Source of the DNA: Variovorax beijingensis
Lineage (GTDB): Bacteria; Pseudomonadota; Gammaproteobacteria; Burkholderiales; Burkholderiaceae_C
Direction of reading: 5' to 3'
DNA: 64,000 nucleotides
Assembly: GCF_003951285.1 (NCBI RefSeq)
Contig: NZ_RXFQ01000003.1
Coordinates: 62,001 to 126,000, forward strand
Shown: positions 25,563-35,851 of the stretch, in pieces
How the letters are laid out: each line of letters opens with the position of its first letter
Position numbering within the stretch: the first letter of the stretch is position 1
Notes under the pieces: generated by a model
What the model was told of the DNA's origin: nothing
The model's input: the letters and a program-made list of their open reading frames with translations, nothing else
The model's database searches: none
Program-made: the position numbers and the translations under genes

Positions 25563-26129
25563 TCAGCCCGCGATGAGCTTCTGCACCAGCTCCGCCGTGG
25601 TCGCCGCCGCATACTTGCGCATCAGCCGTGCCCGGTGCAGCTCCACCGTGCGATGGCTGATGCCGAGCGCCTTGCCGATCTCCTTGGACGTGAGCCCGCG
25701 CATCACCTGCGCCGCCACCTCGCGCTCGCGCGGCGTGAGCTCGGCCTTCACGGCGCGGCGCGATCCCAGGTCCTCGAAGGTCCAGATGCCGGCCTCGTGC
25801 GGCGCGGCGCGGTTCATGGCATGGCCTGTGACGTGGCACCAGAAGGTCTCGCCGGCGATGGCGCCGTGCAGACCGCCCAGGCGCTTCATCATGCGGTTGT
25901 CGGCATAGTGGCCACTGGCGTTCAGGAAGGGCTCCATGCGCTTGCCGATGCGCTCGAATTCGGCCACGCTCGGGTACAGGATGCTGAACGAATGCCCGAC
26001 CAGGGCGGAGGGCGTTGCACCGAAGATCTCGCACACCCGCTCGTTGCAGGCCACGATGGTGCGGTTGCTCGACACCACCATGCCGACGGGCGCATGTTCA
26101 AAAGCCAGCCGGTAATCGATCTCGGGCAT
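25563..26129 (-). CDS. PAS-LuxR transcriptional regulator
   Basis: A 188-residue protein with an N-terminal PAS sensor domain (~5-110; FEHAPVGMVVSSNRTIVACN, NERVCEIFGATPSALVGHSF) and a C-terminal LuxR/FixJ-type helix-turn-helix (~128-185; LTPREREVAAQVMRGLTSKE, ISHRTVELHRARLMRKY). There is no receiver domain, so it senses a ligand or redox state directly rather than by phosphorylation. It is divergent from the 3-oxoacid CoA-transferase genes, and a perfect 10-base inverted repeat lies between them. It probably controls that operon and itself. Confidence 0.88.
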   Translation of the reverse strand: MPEIDYRLAFEHAPVGMVVSSNRTIVACNERVCEIFGATPSALVGHSFSILYPSVAEFERIGKRMEPFLNASGHYADNRMMKRLGGLHGAIAGETFWCHVTGHAMNRAAPHEAGIWTFEDLGSRRAVKAELTPREREVAAQVMRGLTSKEIGKALGISHRTVELHRARLMRKYAAATTAELVQKLIAG

Positions 26130-26148
26130 CGGGGGTCACCATTACGAA

Positions 26149-26174
26149 ATACTACGTATGCGACTACGTAGTAT
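26149..26174. promoter_or_regulatory. perfect 10-base inverted repeat, probable operator of the PAS-LuxR regulator
   Basis: ATACTACGTA (26149-26158) and TACGTAGTAT (26165-26174) are perfectly complementary, with a 6-base spacer. Each arm contains the self-complementary TACGTA. The element sits between the divergent PAS-LuxR gene (ATG at 26129) and the CoA-transferase alpha gene (GTG at 26231). Dyads of this size suit a dimeric LuxR-type protein. The AT-rich repeat stands out from its GC-rich surroundings. Confidence 0.7.
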
Positions 26175-26230
26175 CGTTCAAGCCTTCCAAAGGCTTTCGC
26201 CAACTCTCCACCATCCATCAAGGAGCCCGA

Positions 26231-27034
26231 GTGAACAAGATTTATCCCTCCGCAGACGCGGCACTCAAGGGGGTCGTGGCCGACGGGCAGATGCTCGCGG
26301 TCGGCGGCTTCGGCCTGTGCGGCATTCCCGAGGCGCTGATCGACGCGCTGCACGACTCCGGCGTCAAGGATCTCACCTGCATCTCCAACAACGCGGGCGT
26401 CGACGGCTTCGGCCTCGGCAAGCTGCTCGAGACGCGCCAGATCAAGAAGATGATCGCGTCCTACGTGGGCGAGAACAAGGAATTCGAGCGCCAGTACCTC
26501 GCGGGCGAACTGCAGCTCGAATTCACGCCCCAGGGCACGCTGGCCGAGAAGCTGCGCGCGGGCGGCGCGGGCATTCCGGCCTTCTTCACCAAGACCGGCG
26601 TCGGAACGCAGGTGGCCGAAGGCAAGGAACTGCGCGAGTTCGACGGCGAGACCTACGTGATGGAACGCTCGCTGGTGCCCGACGTGGCGCTGGTCAAGGC
26701 CGACGTGGCCGACAAGTCGGGCAATCTGCGCTTCCGTCTCACGGCGCGCAACTTCAACCCGGCCGCCGCCATGGCCGGCAAGATCTGCATCGTCGAGGTC
26801 GAGAAGATCGTCGAGGTGGGCGAGCTGGCGCCCGACGACATCCACCTGCCGGGCATCTACGTGCACCGCATCGTGCTCAATGCCAATCCGGAGAAGCGCA
26901 TCGAGAAGCGCACCGTGAGCGCAGCCGCGCCGGCCGATGCGGCCGCCGCCAAGGTCGAAGCCCAGGCTGCCATTGCACAGGCCGCCGCCGGCAGCGAAGT
27001 GCCCGCCCCCGTCAAGAACAACAAAGGAGCCTGA
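26231..27034 (+). CDS. 3-oxoacid CoA-transferase subunit A
   Basis: A 267-residue alpha subunit of a family I CoA-transferase (ScoA/PcaI/AtoD group), recognised from [54 protein letters not shown] and [20 protein letters not shown]. With subunit B it moves CoA from succinyl-CoA to acetoacetate or a related 3-oxoacid. The start is GTG at 26231 with AGGAG 5 bases upstream; the longer open frame has no better site. The C-terminal ~35 residues are an Ala/Pro-rich tail not needed in the family. Subunit B follows after one base. Confidence 0.93.
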   Translation: MNKIYPSADAALKGVVADGQMLAVGGFGLCGIPEALIDALHDSGVKDLTCISNNAGVDGFGLGKLLETRQIKKMIASYVGENKEFERQYLAGELQLEFTPQGTLAEKLRAGGAGIPAFFTKTGVGTQVAEGKELREFDGETYVMERSLVPDVALVKADVADKSGNLRFRLTARNFNPAAAMAGKICIVEVEKIVEVGELAPDDIHLPGIYVHRIVLNANPEKRIEKRTVSAAAPADAAAAKVEAQAAIAQAAAGSEVPAPVKNNKGA

Positions 27035-27035
27035 G

Positions 27036-27674
27036 ATGCCCTGGACCCAAGACCAAATGGCCGCGCGTGCGGCGCAAGAACTCGAAGACGGCTTCTACGT
27101 GAACCTGGGCATCGGCATTCCCACGCTGGTGGCCAACTTCGTCGGCGACAAGGAAGTGTGGCTGCAAAGCGAGAACGGCATGCTCGGCATCGGCCCGTTC
27201 CCGACCGAGGACCAGGTCGACGCCGACCTGATCAACGCCGGCAAGCAGACCGTGACCACCATTCCCGGTTCGGCCATCTTCGGCAGCCACGAGAGCTTCG
27301 CGATGATCCGCGGCGGCAAGATCAACCTGTCGATCCTCGGCGCCATGCAGGTCAGCGTGGAGGGCGACCTCGCCAACTGGATGATCCCCGGCAAGATGGT
27401 CAAGGGCATGGGCGGCGCGATGGACCTGGTGGCCGGCGTGAAGCGCGTCATCGTGCTGATGGAGCACGTCGCGAAGAAGAAGGACGGCACCGAGGACCTC
27501 AAGATCCTCGAGAAGTGCACGCTGCCGCTGACCGGCGTGGGCGTGGTCGACCGCATCATCACCGACCTGGCCGTGATGGACGTGGTGCCCGAAGGCCTCA
27601 AGGTGGTCGAGCTCGCGCCGGGCGTGAGCTTCGATGCGCTGCAGGCCAAGACCGGCGCCAAGCTGATCCAGTAA
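27036..27674 (+). CDS. 3-oxoacid CoA-transferase subunit B
   Basis: A 212-residue beta subunit of a family I CoA-transferase. It has the family start [20 protein letters not shown], the [12 protein letters not shown] loop and the active-site glutamate in [12 protein letters not shown], to which CoA becomes linked during the reaction. With subunit A it forms the complete enzyme for activation of acetoacetate or 3-oxoadipate-like acids. Length and motifs are normal. A strong terminator follows at 27699-27730, closing the operon. The exact acid is undetermined because succinyl-CoA:acetoacetate and 3-oxoadipate transferases are hard to separate by eye. Confidence 0.93.
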   Translation: MPWTQDQMAARAAQELEDGFYVNLGIGIPTLVANFVGDKEVWLQSENGMLGIGPFPTEDQVDADLINAGKQTVTTIPGSAIFGSHESFAMIRGGKINLSILGAMQVSVEGDLANWMIPGKMVKGMGGAMDLVAGVKRVIVLMEHVAKKKDGTEDLKILEKCTLPLTGVGVVDRIITDLAVMDVVPEGLKVVELAPGVSFDALQAKTGAKLIQ

Positions 27675-27698
27675 GGCGGCGGCGCAACGGCGACGAAG

Positions 27699-27730
27699 GG
27701 CAGGGCCGCGAGAGCGGACCCTGCCTTTTT
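27699..27730 (+). terminator. intrinsic terminator after the CoA-transferase pair
   Basis: GGCAGGGCCGC (27699-27709) pairs with GCGGACCCTGCC (27714-27725) around a GAGA loop with a one-base bulge, followed by five T. It lies 25 bases after the subunit B stop. Confidence 0.85.
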
Positions 27731-27755
27731 GCTTTGGACGTGCTGGAGAGATGAA

Positions 27756-29150
27756 ATGAATGCGAGCGAAGCCCTGGGCAGCATCTGGCTGCGGGCGGGC
27801 CTGCCGCCCGAGGCCTTGCAACATGCGCGGCTCACGGGCGAAGACCCGGTGCTGCCGTCGTCCTTCGCGGTGGGCGCGGCCGCGCAGAGCACCATCGCGG
27901 CGGCGGCGCTCGCGGCCTGCGAACTGGGGCATCGGCGCGGCGCCGGGCGCCAGCAGGTGGCGGTCGACATGCGGCACGCGGCGCTCGACTGCACCGGCTG
28001 GTTCAGCCTCGACGGCCGCGTGCCCGACCTGTGGGACAGCTTTTCGGGGCTGTACCGCTGCGCCGACGGCTGGGTGCGCATCCACGCGAACTTCGCGCAT
28101 CACAGGGAGGGCGCGCTGCGGCTGATGAAGCTGGACCCGGCCGCCGCCACGCGTGCCGATGCCGAGGCGGCCATGGCGACATGGCGCGCGCTCGACTTCG
28201 AAGACGCAGCCGCCGCGCAAGGCCTGGTGGCGACCGCGCTGCGCCGCTTCGACGAATGGGACGCCTCGCCGCAAGGCCGGGCCATCGCGACACAGCCGCT
28301 CTTCACCATCGAGCGCATCGGCGACGCGCCGCCGCTCGCGCTGCCAACGCTGCGAGAAGACCAGCGGCCGCTCGAGGGCGTGCGCGTGCTCGACCTGACG
28401 CGCATCCTCGCGGGCCCCGTGGGAGGCCGCGCGCTGGCGGCCTATGGCGCCGACGTGATGCTCGTCAATTCACCGCACCTGCCGAACATCGAATCCATCG
28501 CCGAAACCAGCCGCGGCAAGCTGTCGGCGCATGTGGACCTGCGCACCGAGGCGGGCCGCGCCACGCTGCGGCAGCTCGCCGCCGAGGCCCATGTCTTCGT
28601 GCAGGGCTACCGGCCCGGCGGCATCGCGGCGCTGGGCTTCGGGCCGGCGGAACTCGCGCGGCTCGCGCCCGGCATCGTTTGCGCGTCGCTCACGGCCTAT
28701 GGCACGCAGGGCCCCTGGGCGCAGCGCCGCGGCTTCGATTCGCTGGTGCAGACCGCCATGGGTTTCAACCATGCCGAAGGCGAAGGGGCCGGCGACGGCA
28801 AGCCCAGGCCGCTGCCGATGCAGATCCTCGACGAGGCCACGGGCTACCTGATCGCCTTCGGCGCCGCCGCGGCGCTCTGGCGGCAGCAGCAGGAGGGCGG
28901 CAGCTGGCATGTGCAGGTGTCGCTGGCGCAGACCGGCCAATGGCTGCGCGGGCTCGGCCGCGTGCCCGGCGGGCTGTCGATCGCCAGGCCCGACCTGAAG
29001 CCCTATCTGGAGACTTCGGCCTCGGGCTTCGGCGAACTGGCCGCGCTGCGCCACGGCGCGCAGCTGTCGCGCACGCCGGCCGCATGGCCGCGCCCGTCGA
29101 TGCCGCCGGGCAGCCACGCGCCGGCCTGGCCCGGCGGCCCCGGGCAGTGA
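27756..29150 (+). CDS. class III CoA-transferase (CaiB/BaiF family), long divergent form
   Basis: A 464-residue family III CoA-transferase. The typical family start (LEGVRVLDLTRILAGPVGGR) occurs only at about residue 207; residues 1-200 resemble a second, degenerate copy of the fold (FAVGAAAQSTIAAAALAACE). The catalytic Asp is present in RRGFDSLVQTAMGF, unlike the other CaiB-type protein of this window. It is therefore probably active on an unknown acyl-CoA. ATG at 27756 has GGAGAG about 7 bases upstream. It begins a new transcript after the terminator and is followed by a small gene after 12 bases. Confidence 0.85.
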   Translation: MNASEALGSIWLRAGLPPEALQHARLTGEDPVLPSSFAVGAAAQSTIAAAALAACELGHRRGAGRQQVAVDMRHAALDCTGWFSLDGRVPDLWDSFSGLYRCADGWVRIHANFAHHREGALRLMKLDPAAATRADAEAAMATWRALDFEDAAAAQGLVATALRRFDEWDASPQGRAIATQPLFTIERIGDAPPLALPTLREDQRPLEGVRVLDLTRILAGPVGGRALAAYGADVMLVNSPHLPNIESIAETSRGKLSAHVDLRTEAGRATLRQLAAEAHVFVQGYRPGGIAALGFGPAELARLAPGIVCASLTAYGTQGPWAQRRGFDSLVQTAMGFNHAEGEGAGDGKPRPLPMQILDEATGYLIAFGAAAALWRQQQEGGSWHVQVSLAQTGQWLRGLGRVPGGLSIARPDLKPYLETSASGFGELAALRHGAQLSRTPAAWPRPSMPPGSHAPAWPGGPGQ

Positions 29151-29162
29151 GAAACTTGGCAC

Positions 29163-29495
29163 ATGCAGACGACGAACAGATACGAAGGAAGGCCGTTGCT
29201 GCGGCTGGTGGATTGCCTGGTGCTGGATGCCATCGACCAGCTCGACGACGCCAAGCGCGCCAAGCTCGAGGCGCTGGAACCCACGCTCGCCCAGACCTTC
29301 AATGCGAGCGGCACCTGGCAGGAGATGGTCGGTACCCAGATGGGCTTTGCCGATGACGTGCAGGACCAGATCCGGCAGTTCTGGCGCAGCTACCTCGACC
29401 GTGCAGAGGAGCAGCAGCAGCGCGCGGATCCGCAGGAGTTCGTGATCGAGTTCGTGGCGCTGAACTTTCCGGACCTGGCTCCGCCGCAGCGCTGA
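29163..29495 (+). CDS. hypothetical protein, 110 residues
   Basis: A soluble, mostly helical acidic protein beginning MQTTNRYEGRPLLRLVDCLV and ending FVIEFVALNFPDLAPPQR. There is no signal peptide, membrane segment or recognised motif. It lies 12 bases after the long CaiB-type gene and converges with a LysR gene, so it is the last gene of that transcript. I do not recognise a family. Codon use matches its neighbours, and the regular helix pattern (LDDAKRAKLEALEPTLAQTF) supports a real gene. Confidence 0.7.
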   Translation: MQTTNRYEGRPLLRLVDCLVLDAIDQLDDAKRAKLEALEPTLAQTFNASGTWQEMVGTQMGFADDVQDQIRQFWRSYLDRAEEQQQRADPQEFVIEFVALNFPDLAPPQR

Positions 29496-29505
29496 TCCTT
29501 GGGCG

Positions 29506-30402
29506 TCACTCGCGCACCGGCAGCAGCAGTTGTCGCTGTGCCTGCACCGTCTCGCGCAGGAACTCCCACACCGCCTGCATGCGCACCAGGTGCTTCGTCT
29601 CCGCGGGCATCGACATCCAGAACGTGCGCGTGAAATTCGCCTGCCCCGGCAGCACGGGCTTGAGCGCGCCGTCGTTCTCCGCGATGAAGGCCGGCAGCAC
29701 GGCAATGCCCGCGCCCGCCGCCACCGCGCGGTGCTGCGCGAGCACGCTGGTGCTGCGCAGCGCAAAGGCATCGGGGCGGTGCAGTTCGTCGAGGTACTGC
29801 AGCTCCTTGCTGAAGAGCAGGTCGTCCACATAGCTGATGAAGGTGTGGCCGCGCAGGTCTTCGCGCGTCTTGATCGGCTTGTGCGCGGCCAGGTACTTCT
29901 TCGACGCGTAGAGCCTGAGCGTGTAGTCGGTGAGCTTGGTCACGACCACCGGCCCGCGCGCCGGGCGTTCGAGCGAGATCACGATGTCGGCCTCGCGCCG
30001 CGACAGGTGCACCAGCCGCGGCATCGCGAGCAGGTCGATGGTGAGCTTGGGATGCTGCTGCGCGAACAGGGCAAGCTGCGGCGCCAGCACCACGGTGCCG
30101 AAACCCTCGGTCGCGCCGATGCGGATCAGCCCCGACAGGCCTTCCTGCGAGGCCGGCGCGGTGCTTTCCACCGCCTGGAACGCGCTTTCCATGGCCTCGA
30201 CCTGCGGCTGCAGCTTGCGGCCCGCCTCGGTGAGCCGGTGGCCGCCCGACTCGCGCGAGAAAAGCGGCGCGCCCACTTCCTTTTCGAGCGCCTGGATGCG
30301 CCGCGCCACCGTGGTGTGGTCCACCTCGAGCCGGCGCGCGGCGCTCATCAGCGTGCCCGAGCGGGCCAGCTCCAGAAAGTAGCGAAGGTTGTCCCAGTCC
30401 AT
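29506..30402 (-). CDS. LysR family regulator of the valine degradation operon (probable)
   Basis: A 298-residue LysR protein. It starts [20 protein letters not shown], with the helix-turn-helix [20 protein letters not shown], and has a normal effector domain. The longer open frame to 30510 has no family similarity, so ATG at 30402 is used. It is divergent from mmsA copy 2 and the valine genes with a 139-base gap that holds two dyads, and so is the likely local regulator. The effector is unknown. Confidence 0.88.
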   Translation of the reverse strand: MDWDNLRYFLELARSGTLMSAARRLEVDHTTVARRIQALEKEVGAPLFSRESGGHRLTEAGRKLQPQVEAMESAFQAVESTAPASQEGLSGLIRIGATEGFGTVVLAPQLALFAQQHPKLTIDLLAMPRLVHLSRREADIVISLERPARGPVVVTKLTDYTLRLYASKKYLAAHKPIKTREDLRGHTFISYVDDLLFSKELQYLDELHRPDAFALRSTSVLAQHRAVAAGAGIAVLPAFIAENDGALKPVLPGQANFTRTFWMSMPAETKHLVRMQAVWEFLRETVQAQRQLLLPVRE

Positions 30403-30434
30403 GTGCTCGCGTTCCCTTGGGTTGGCTCTGCATT

Positions 30435-30477
30435 TTTGCAAAGCGATAGCGCATATTTGTCTATTGTCATGGCAAAT
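30435..30477. promoter_or_regulatory. candidate LysR operators between lysR and mmsA
   Basis: TTTGCAAA is self-complementary at 30435-30442. ATTTG (30455-30459) and CAAAT (30473-30477) form a second dyad with a 13-base spacer. Both are AT-rich and lie between the divergent LysR and mmsA genes, where LysR regulators usually bind two sites. The assignment is by position and symmetry only. Confidence 0.4.
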
Positions 30478-30541
30478 CTGCAAAGCTAGGATGCGTGCTG
30501 AACCTGCCATCCAGGCCCCTATTCACAGGAGACAAAACCCC

Positions 30542-32061
<1,520 letters not shown>

Positions 32062-32065
<4 letters not shown>

Positions 32066-32454
32066 GCCGGGCGTTCCGCGCTGTCGCGGCATCGGCCGCG
32101 ATTCTCCTGCTCGCCGCCGGCGCGCACGCGGCCGATGATGCCAACCCGCTGGACTGCAGGCCCGACGGCAACCAGCAGCAGATGAACGCCTGCGCGGTGC
32201 GCGACTTTCGCGCCGCCGATGCCGCGCTCAACATCCGCTATGGCGAGGTGATGAAGACGCTCTCGCCGCAGATGCGCGTCGCGCTGCGCACCGAGCAGCG
32301 CGCCTGGCTCAAGGGCCGCGACCCCTCTTGCAAGAGGGCCTCGAAAGCGAACGAAGGCGGCTCCATCTGGCCGCTGGTGTTCAATTCATGTCTGGAGAAA
32401 TCGACCCGGCAACGGACGGCCGAACTGGATCGCTGGAAGGGTCGCGAACAATGA
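32062..32454 (+). CDS. LprI-like secreted protein (DUF1311)
   Basis: A 130-residue exported protein. The signal peptide is residues ~1-23 ([18 protein letters not shown]). The mature part has the DUF1311/LprI pattern: a Cys near the start ([20 protein letters not shown]), the helix [28 protein letters not shown] and a final [17 protein letters not shown], with four cysteines suited to two disulfides. LprI-type proteins can inhibit lysozyme. It starts at GTG, overlapping the mmsA stop (GTGA), and its own stop overlaps the next start (ATGA). A periplasmic protein tightly coupled inside a valine-degradation operon is odd. Confidence 0.82.
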
Positions 32455-33605
32455 ACTTCGAATTGTCCGAAGAGCAGAACGCTTTTGCGCAGACCGCACG
32501 CGATTTTGCGCAGGCCGAGTTCGCGCCGCATGCGGCGCGGTGGGATGCCGAGGCCATCTTCCCGAAGGAGGCCATCGCCAAGGCCGGCGAGCTGGGCTTC
32601 TGCGGGCTCTATGCGCCCGAGCGCATCGGCGGCCTCGGCCTGCCGCGGCTCGACTCGGCGCTGGTGTTCGAGGAGATGGCAGCGGTCGACCCCTCGACCA
32701 CGGCCTTCATCACGATCCACAACATGGCAACCTGGATGCTCGGCACCTGGGCGACCGATGCGGTGGCGCAGCAATGGGGCGAAGATCTCACGAGCGGGCG
32801 CAAGCTGGCTTCCTACTGCCTCACCGAGCCGGGCGCCGGGTCGGACGCGGGCTCGCTCAAGACGCGCGCCGAACTGCAGGGTGCCGAGTACGTGATCAAC
32901 GGCGGCAAGGCCTTCATCTCGGGCGCCGGGTCGACCGACGTGCTGGTGCTCATGGCGCGCACGGGCGGCGGCGGCGCGGGCGGCATCTCGGCCTTTGCGG
33001 TGCCGGCCGACGCGCCGGGCGTGAGCTACGGCAAGAAGGAGCACAAGATGGGCTGGAACAGCCAGCCCACGCGCACCATCAACTTCGACAACGTGCGCGT
33101 GCCGGCCGAGAACCTGCTGGGCAAGGAAGGCGAGGGCTTCCGCATCGCGATGAAGGGGCTCGATGGCGGGCGCATCAACATCGCGACCTGCTCGGTGGGC
33201 GCGGCGCAGGGCGCGCTCGATGCGGCGCGCCGCTACCTGCACGAGCGCCAGCAGTTCGGCAAGCCGATCGCGAGCTTCCAGGCGCTGCAGTTCAAGCTGG
33301 CCGACATGGCAACGGAACTGGTCGCGGCGCGGCAGATGGTGCGGCTCGCGGCAAGCAAGCTCGACGCGGGCCATGCCGATGCCAGCACCTATTGCGCGAT
33401 GGCCAAGCGCTTTGCGACCGATGCGGGCTTCAATGTCTGCAACGACGCGCTGCAGCTGCACGGCGGCTACGGCTACCTGAGCGAATTCCCGCTCGAGCGG
33501 CTGGTGCGCGATACCCGCGTGCACCAGATCCTCGAGGGCACCAACGAGATCATGCGCGTGATCGTTGCGCGAAAATTGCTGGAAGGGGACAGCGACATCC
33601 GCTGA
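32451..33605 (+). CDS. acyl-CoA dehydrogenase, probable isobutyryl-CoA dehydrogenase
   Basis: A 384-residue flavoprotein of the acyl-CoA dehydrogenase family with the FAD-contact motif YCLTEPGAGSDAGSLKTRAE, the central KMGWNSQPTRTINFDNVRVP and the catalytic glutamate region near the end (VHQILEGTNEIMRVIVARKL). It oxidises a short branched acyl-CoA to the 2-enoyl-CoA, passing electrons to ETF. Placement between mmsA and the 3-hydroxyisobutyryl-CoA hydrolase indicates isobutyryl-CoA to methacrylyl-CoA in valine breakdown. No dedicated enoyl-CoA hydratase gene is present in the operon, so that step must be supplied elsewhere. Confidence 0.9.
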   Translation: MNFELSEEQNAFAQTARDFAQAEFAPHAARWDAEAIFPKEAIAKAGELGFCGLYAPERIGGLGLPRLDSALVFEEMAAVDPSTTAFITIHNMATWMLGTWATDAVAQQWGEDLTSGRKLASYCLTEPGAGSDAGSLKTRAELQGAEYVINGGKAFISGAGSTDVLVLMARTGGGGAGGISAFAVPADAPGVSYGKKEHKMGWNSQPTRTINFDNVRVPAENLLGKEGEGFRIAMKGLDGGRINIATCSVGAAQGALDAARRYLHERQQFGKPIASFQALQFKLADMATELVAARQMVRLAASKLDAGHADASTYCAMAKRFATDAGFNVCNDALQLHGGYGYLSEFPLERLVRDTRVHQILEGTNEIMRVIVARKLLEGDSDIR

Positions 33606-33633
33606 AGCCCCGCACCCAGAACCTCTCAAGACA

Positions 33634-34749
33634 ATGACCGACTCCGTAGTTCTCTTCGACGAAATCAAGACCGCCGGCGGCAAGCGCTTTGCCACCGCCA
33701 CGCTCAATGCACCCGCTTCGCTCAACGCGCTGTCGGTGGACATGGTGCGCCTGCTCACGCCCAAGCTGCGCGAATGGGCGGCCGACGACGGCATCGTCGG
33801 CGTGCTGCTGCAGGCCGCCGGCGAAAAGGCCTTCTGCGCCGGCGGCGACCTGCGCCAGCTGTACCAGACGCTGCTCGAATGCGGCCCCGCGCGCAACACC
33901 TACGCCGAAGACTTCTTCCGCGAGGAGTACGAGCTCGACTACCTGATCCACACCTTTCCCAAGCCCTTCCTCTGCTGGGGCCACGGCATCGTGATGGGCG
34001 GCGGCGTGGGGCTCATGTCGGGCTGCTCGCACCGCGTGGTCACGGCGCAGAGCCGTGTTGCCATGCCCGAGATCAGCATCGGGCTCTATCCCGACGTGGG
34101 CGGCAGCTGGTTCCTGCGCCGCACGCCGGGCCGCACGGGCCTGTTCCTGGCGCTCACGGCCGCCAACCTCAATGCGGCCGACGCCATCTTCTGCGGCCTG
34201 GCCGACGTGCTGGTGCCGCACGAACGCAAGGGCCAGGTGCTCGAAGCGATTGCCGCGGCGCCATGGCGCGGCGAGCAGAAGGCCGACCGCGCCGAGCTCT
34301 CGCGCATCCTCGCGCGCGCCGGCGAGGGCGCCGAGATGCCGCCCTCCAAGGTGCGCGAACACTACGACACCATCAACGCGCTGATGGCCGGCGACGACCT
34401 GCTCGACATCGCCAGGCGACTGCGCAGCCTGCAGAGCGACGATGCCTGGCTGCAGTCCGCGTCCAAGACTTTCATCAAGGGCGCCCCGAGCTCGGCCGCG
34501 CTGAGCTTCGAGCTCTGGCAGCGCGTGCACCGCATGTCGCTGGCCGAGGTGTTCCGGCTCGAATACTGGGCCTCGCTCGGCTTCTGCGCGCACAAGGACT
34601 TTGCCGAAGGCATCCGCGCGGTGCTGATCGACAAGGACCGCAATCCGCGCTGGAACCCTGCCACCATCGAAGAGATCACGCCCGCCTTCGTCGAGGACCA
34701 CCTGCGCCCGCGCGGCCAGATGCCCGCGGAGCTGGCTGCGCTGGCCTGA
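33634..34749 (+). CDS. 3-hydroxyisobutyryl-CoA hydrolase (crotonase family)
   Basis: A 371-residue crotonase-fold protein. It has the oxyanion-hole element EKAFCAGGDLRQLYQTL, the GIVMGGGVGLMSGCSHRVVT glycine loop and MPEISIGLYPDVGGSWFLRR, a combination typical of 3-hydroxyisobutyryl-CoA hydrolase rather than enoyl-CoA hydratase. The extra C-terminal region (about 110 residues beyond a simple hydratase) also fits. It frees 3-hydroxyisobutyrate from CoA, the substrate of MmsB encoded next. The gap to the previous gene is 28 bases and to mmsB 32 bases. Confidence 0.92.
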   Translation: MTDSVVLFDEIKTAGGKRFATATLNAPASLNALSVDMVRLLTPKLREWAADDGIVGVLLQAAGEKAFCAGGDLRQLYQTLLECGPARNTYAEDFFREEYELDYLIHTFPKPFLCWGHGIVMGGGVGLMSGCSHRVVTAQSRVAMPEISIGLYPDVGGSWFLRRTPGRTGLFLALTAANLNAADAIFCGLADVLVPHERKGQVLEAIAAAPWRGEQKADRAELSRILARAGEGAEMPPSKVREHYDTINALMAGDDLLDIARRLRSLQSDDAWLQSASKTFIKGAPSSAALSFELWQRVHRMSLAEVFRLEYWASLGFCAHKDFAEGIRAVLIDKDRNPRWNPATIEEITPAFVEDHLRPRGQMPAELAALA

Positions 34750-34781
34750 GCCTCTTCCACGAATACAACGGAGACAAGCAA

Positions 34782-35684
34782 ATGAAAATCGCATTCATCG
34801 GCCTCGGCCACATGGGCGGCCCCATGGCCCTGAACCTGCGCAAGGCAGGCTTTGCGGTCAAGGCCTTCGACCTGTCGGACGAGGCCTGCAAGAAATACGC
34901 GGCCGAAGGCCTGGCCATTGCCGCATCGGCCGCCGAATCGGTGGCCGATGCCGACGTGGTCATCAGCATGCTGCCGGCCAGTGCGCACGTGGAGGGCCTG
35001 TTCCTCGGCAGCGGCGGCAGCAAGCCCGGCCTGCTCGACAGCATCCGCGCCGGCACGCTCGTGATCGACAGCAGCACCATCGCCGCCGCCACCTCGCGCA
35101 AGGTGGCCGAGGCGGCCGCTGCCAAGGGCATCGCGATGATCGACGCGCCGGTTTCCGGCGGCACGGGCGGCGCGATTGCCGGCACGCTGACCTTCATGGT
35201 CGGCGGCGAGGCCGACGATCTCGAACGCGCGCGCCCCGTGCTCGAGAAGATGGGCGCCAACATCTTCCACGCGGGCGGCATCGGCGCGGGCCAGACCGCC
35301 AAGATCTGCAACAACATGCTGCTCGGCATCCTGATGATCGGCACCTCGGAGGCGCTGGCGCTGGGCGTGGCCAACGGGCTCGATCCCAAGGTGCTGTCCG
35401 AAATCATGCGGCGCAGCTCGGGCGGCAACTGGGCGCTCGAAAAGTACAACCCGATGCCCGGCGTGATGGAAACGGCGCCCGCGTCGAAGAACTACGCGGG
35501 TGGCTTCGGCACCGACCTGATGCTCAAGGACCTGGGCCTCGCGCAGGAAAATGCCACGGCCGTGCGCGCCGCCACGCCGCTGGGCGGGCTGGCGCGCAGC
35601 CTCTATGCCGCGCACAGCCTGGCGGGCCATGGCGCGCTCGATTTCTCGAGCGTGCTGAAGCTGGTGCAGAAGGCTTCGTCCTAG
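34782..35684 (+). CDS. mmsB: 3-hydroxyisobutyrate dehydrogenase
   Basis: A 300-residue beta-hydroxyacid dehydrogenase. The NAD-binding Rossmann motif is MKIAFIGLGHMGGPMALNL, the substrate loop is DAPVSGGTGGAIAGTLTFMV, and the catalytic lysine lies in GAGQTAKICNNMLLG. It oxidises 3-hydroxyisobutyrate to methylmalonate semialdehyde, which MmsA (first gene of this operon) takes to propionyl-CoA. Length and motifs are normal. It ends the valine operon; the next gene is convergent. Confidence 0.94.
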   Translation: MKIAFIGLGHMGGPMALNLRKAGFAVKAFDLSDEACKKYAAEGLAIAASAAESVADADVVISMLPASAHVEGLFLGSGGSKPGLLDSIRAGTLVIDSSTIAAATSRKVAEAAAAKGIAMIDAPVSGGTGGAIAGTLTFMVGGEADDLERARPVLEKMGANIFHAGGIGAGQTAKICNNMLLGILMIGTSEALALGVANGLDPKVLSEIMRRSSGGNWALEKYNPMPGVMETAPASKNYAGGFGTDLMLKDLGLAQENATAVRAATPLGGLARSLYAAHSLAGHGALDFSSVLKLVQKASS

Positions 35685-35695
35685 CCTTCAGATTG

Positions 35696-35851
35696 CTAGC
35701 CGAACAGGGCGTCGCTGGCCCACAGAAGGCCCAGCACACCCACGAACAGCAGCAGGAACACGGCCCATGCGCGGGTGAATGCCTGCGTCTCCGTGATCTC
35801 GACGGGAGCTGTTTCGGGCGGCTTAGGAGCGCTGGGCGTGTGTGGGTTCAT
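35696..35851 (-). CDS. small single-pass membrane protein, 51 residues
   Basis: A 51-residue protein with a Pro-rich N-terminal 20 residues (MNPHTPSAPKPPETAPVEIT) and one membrane helix (AWAVFLLLFVGVLGLLWASD). Its 5' end overlaps the 3' end of the MFS gene by 29 bases in another frame, which suggests translational coupling. I do not know a family. The amphipathic-to-hydrophobic pattern makes chance unlikely, but it is short. It may be a transporter accessory peptide (inference). Confidence 0.6.
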   Translation of the reverse strand: MNPHTPSAPKPPETAPVEITETQAFTRAWAVFLLLFVGVLGLLWASDALFG

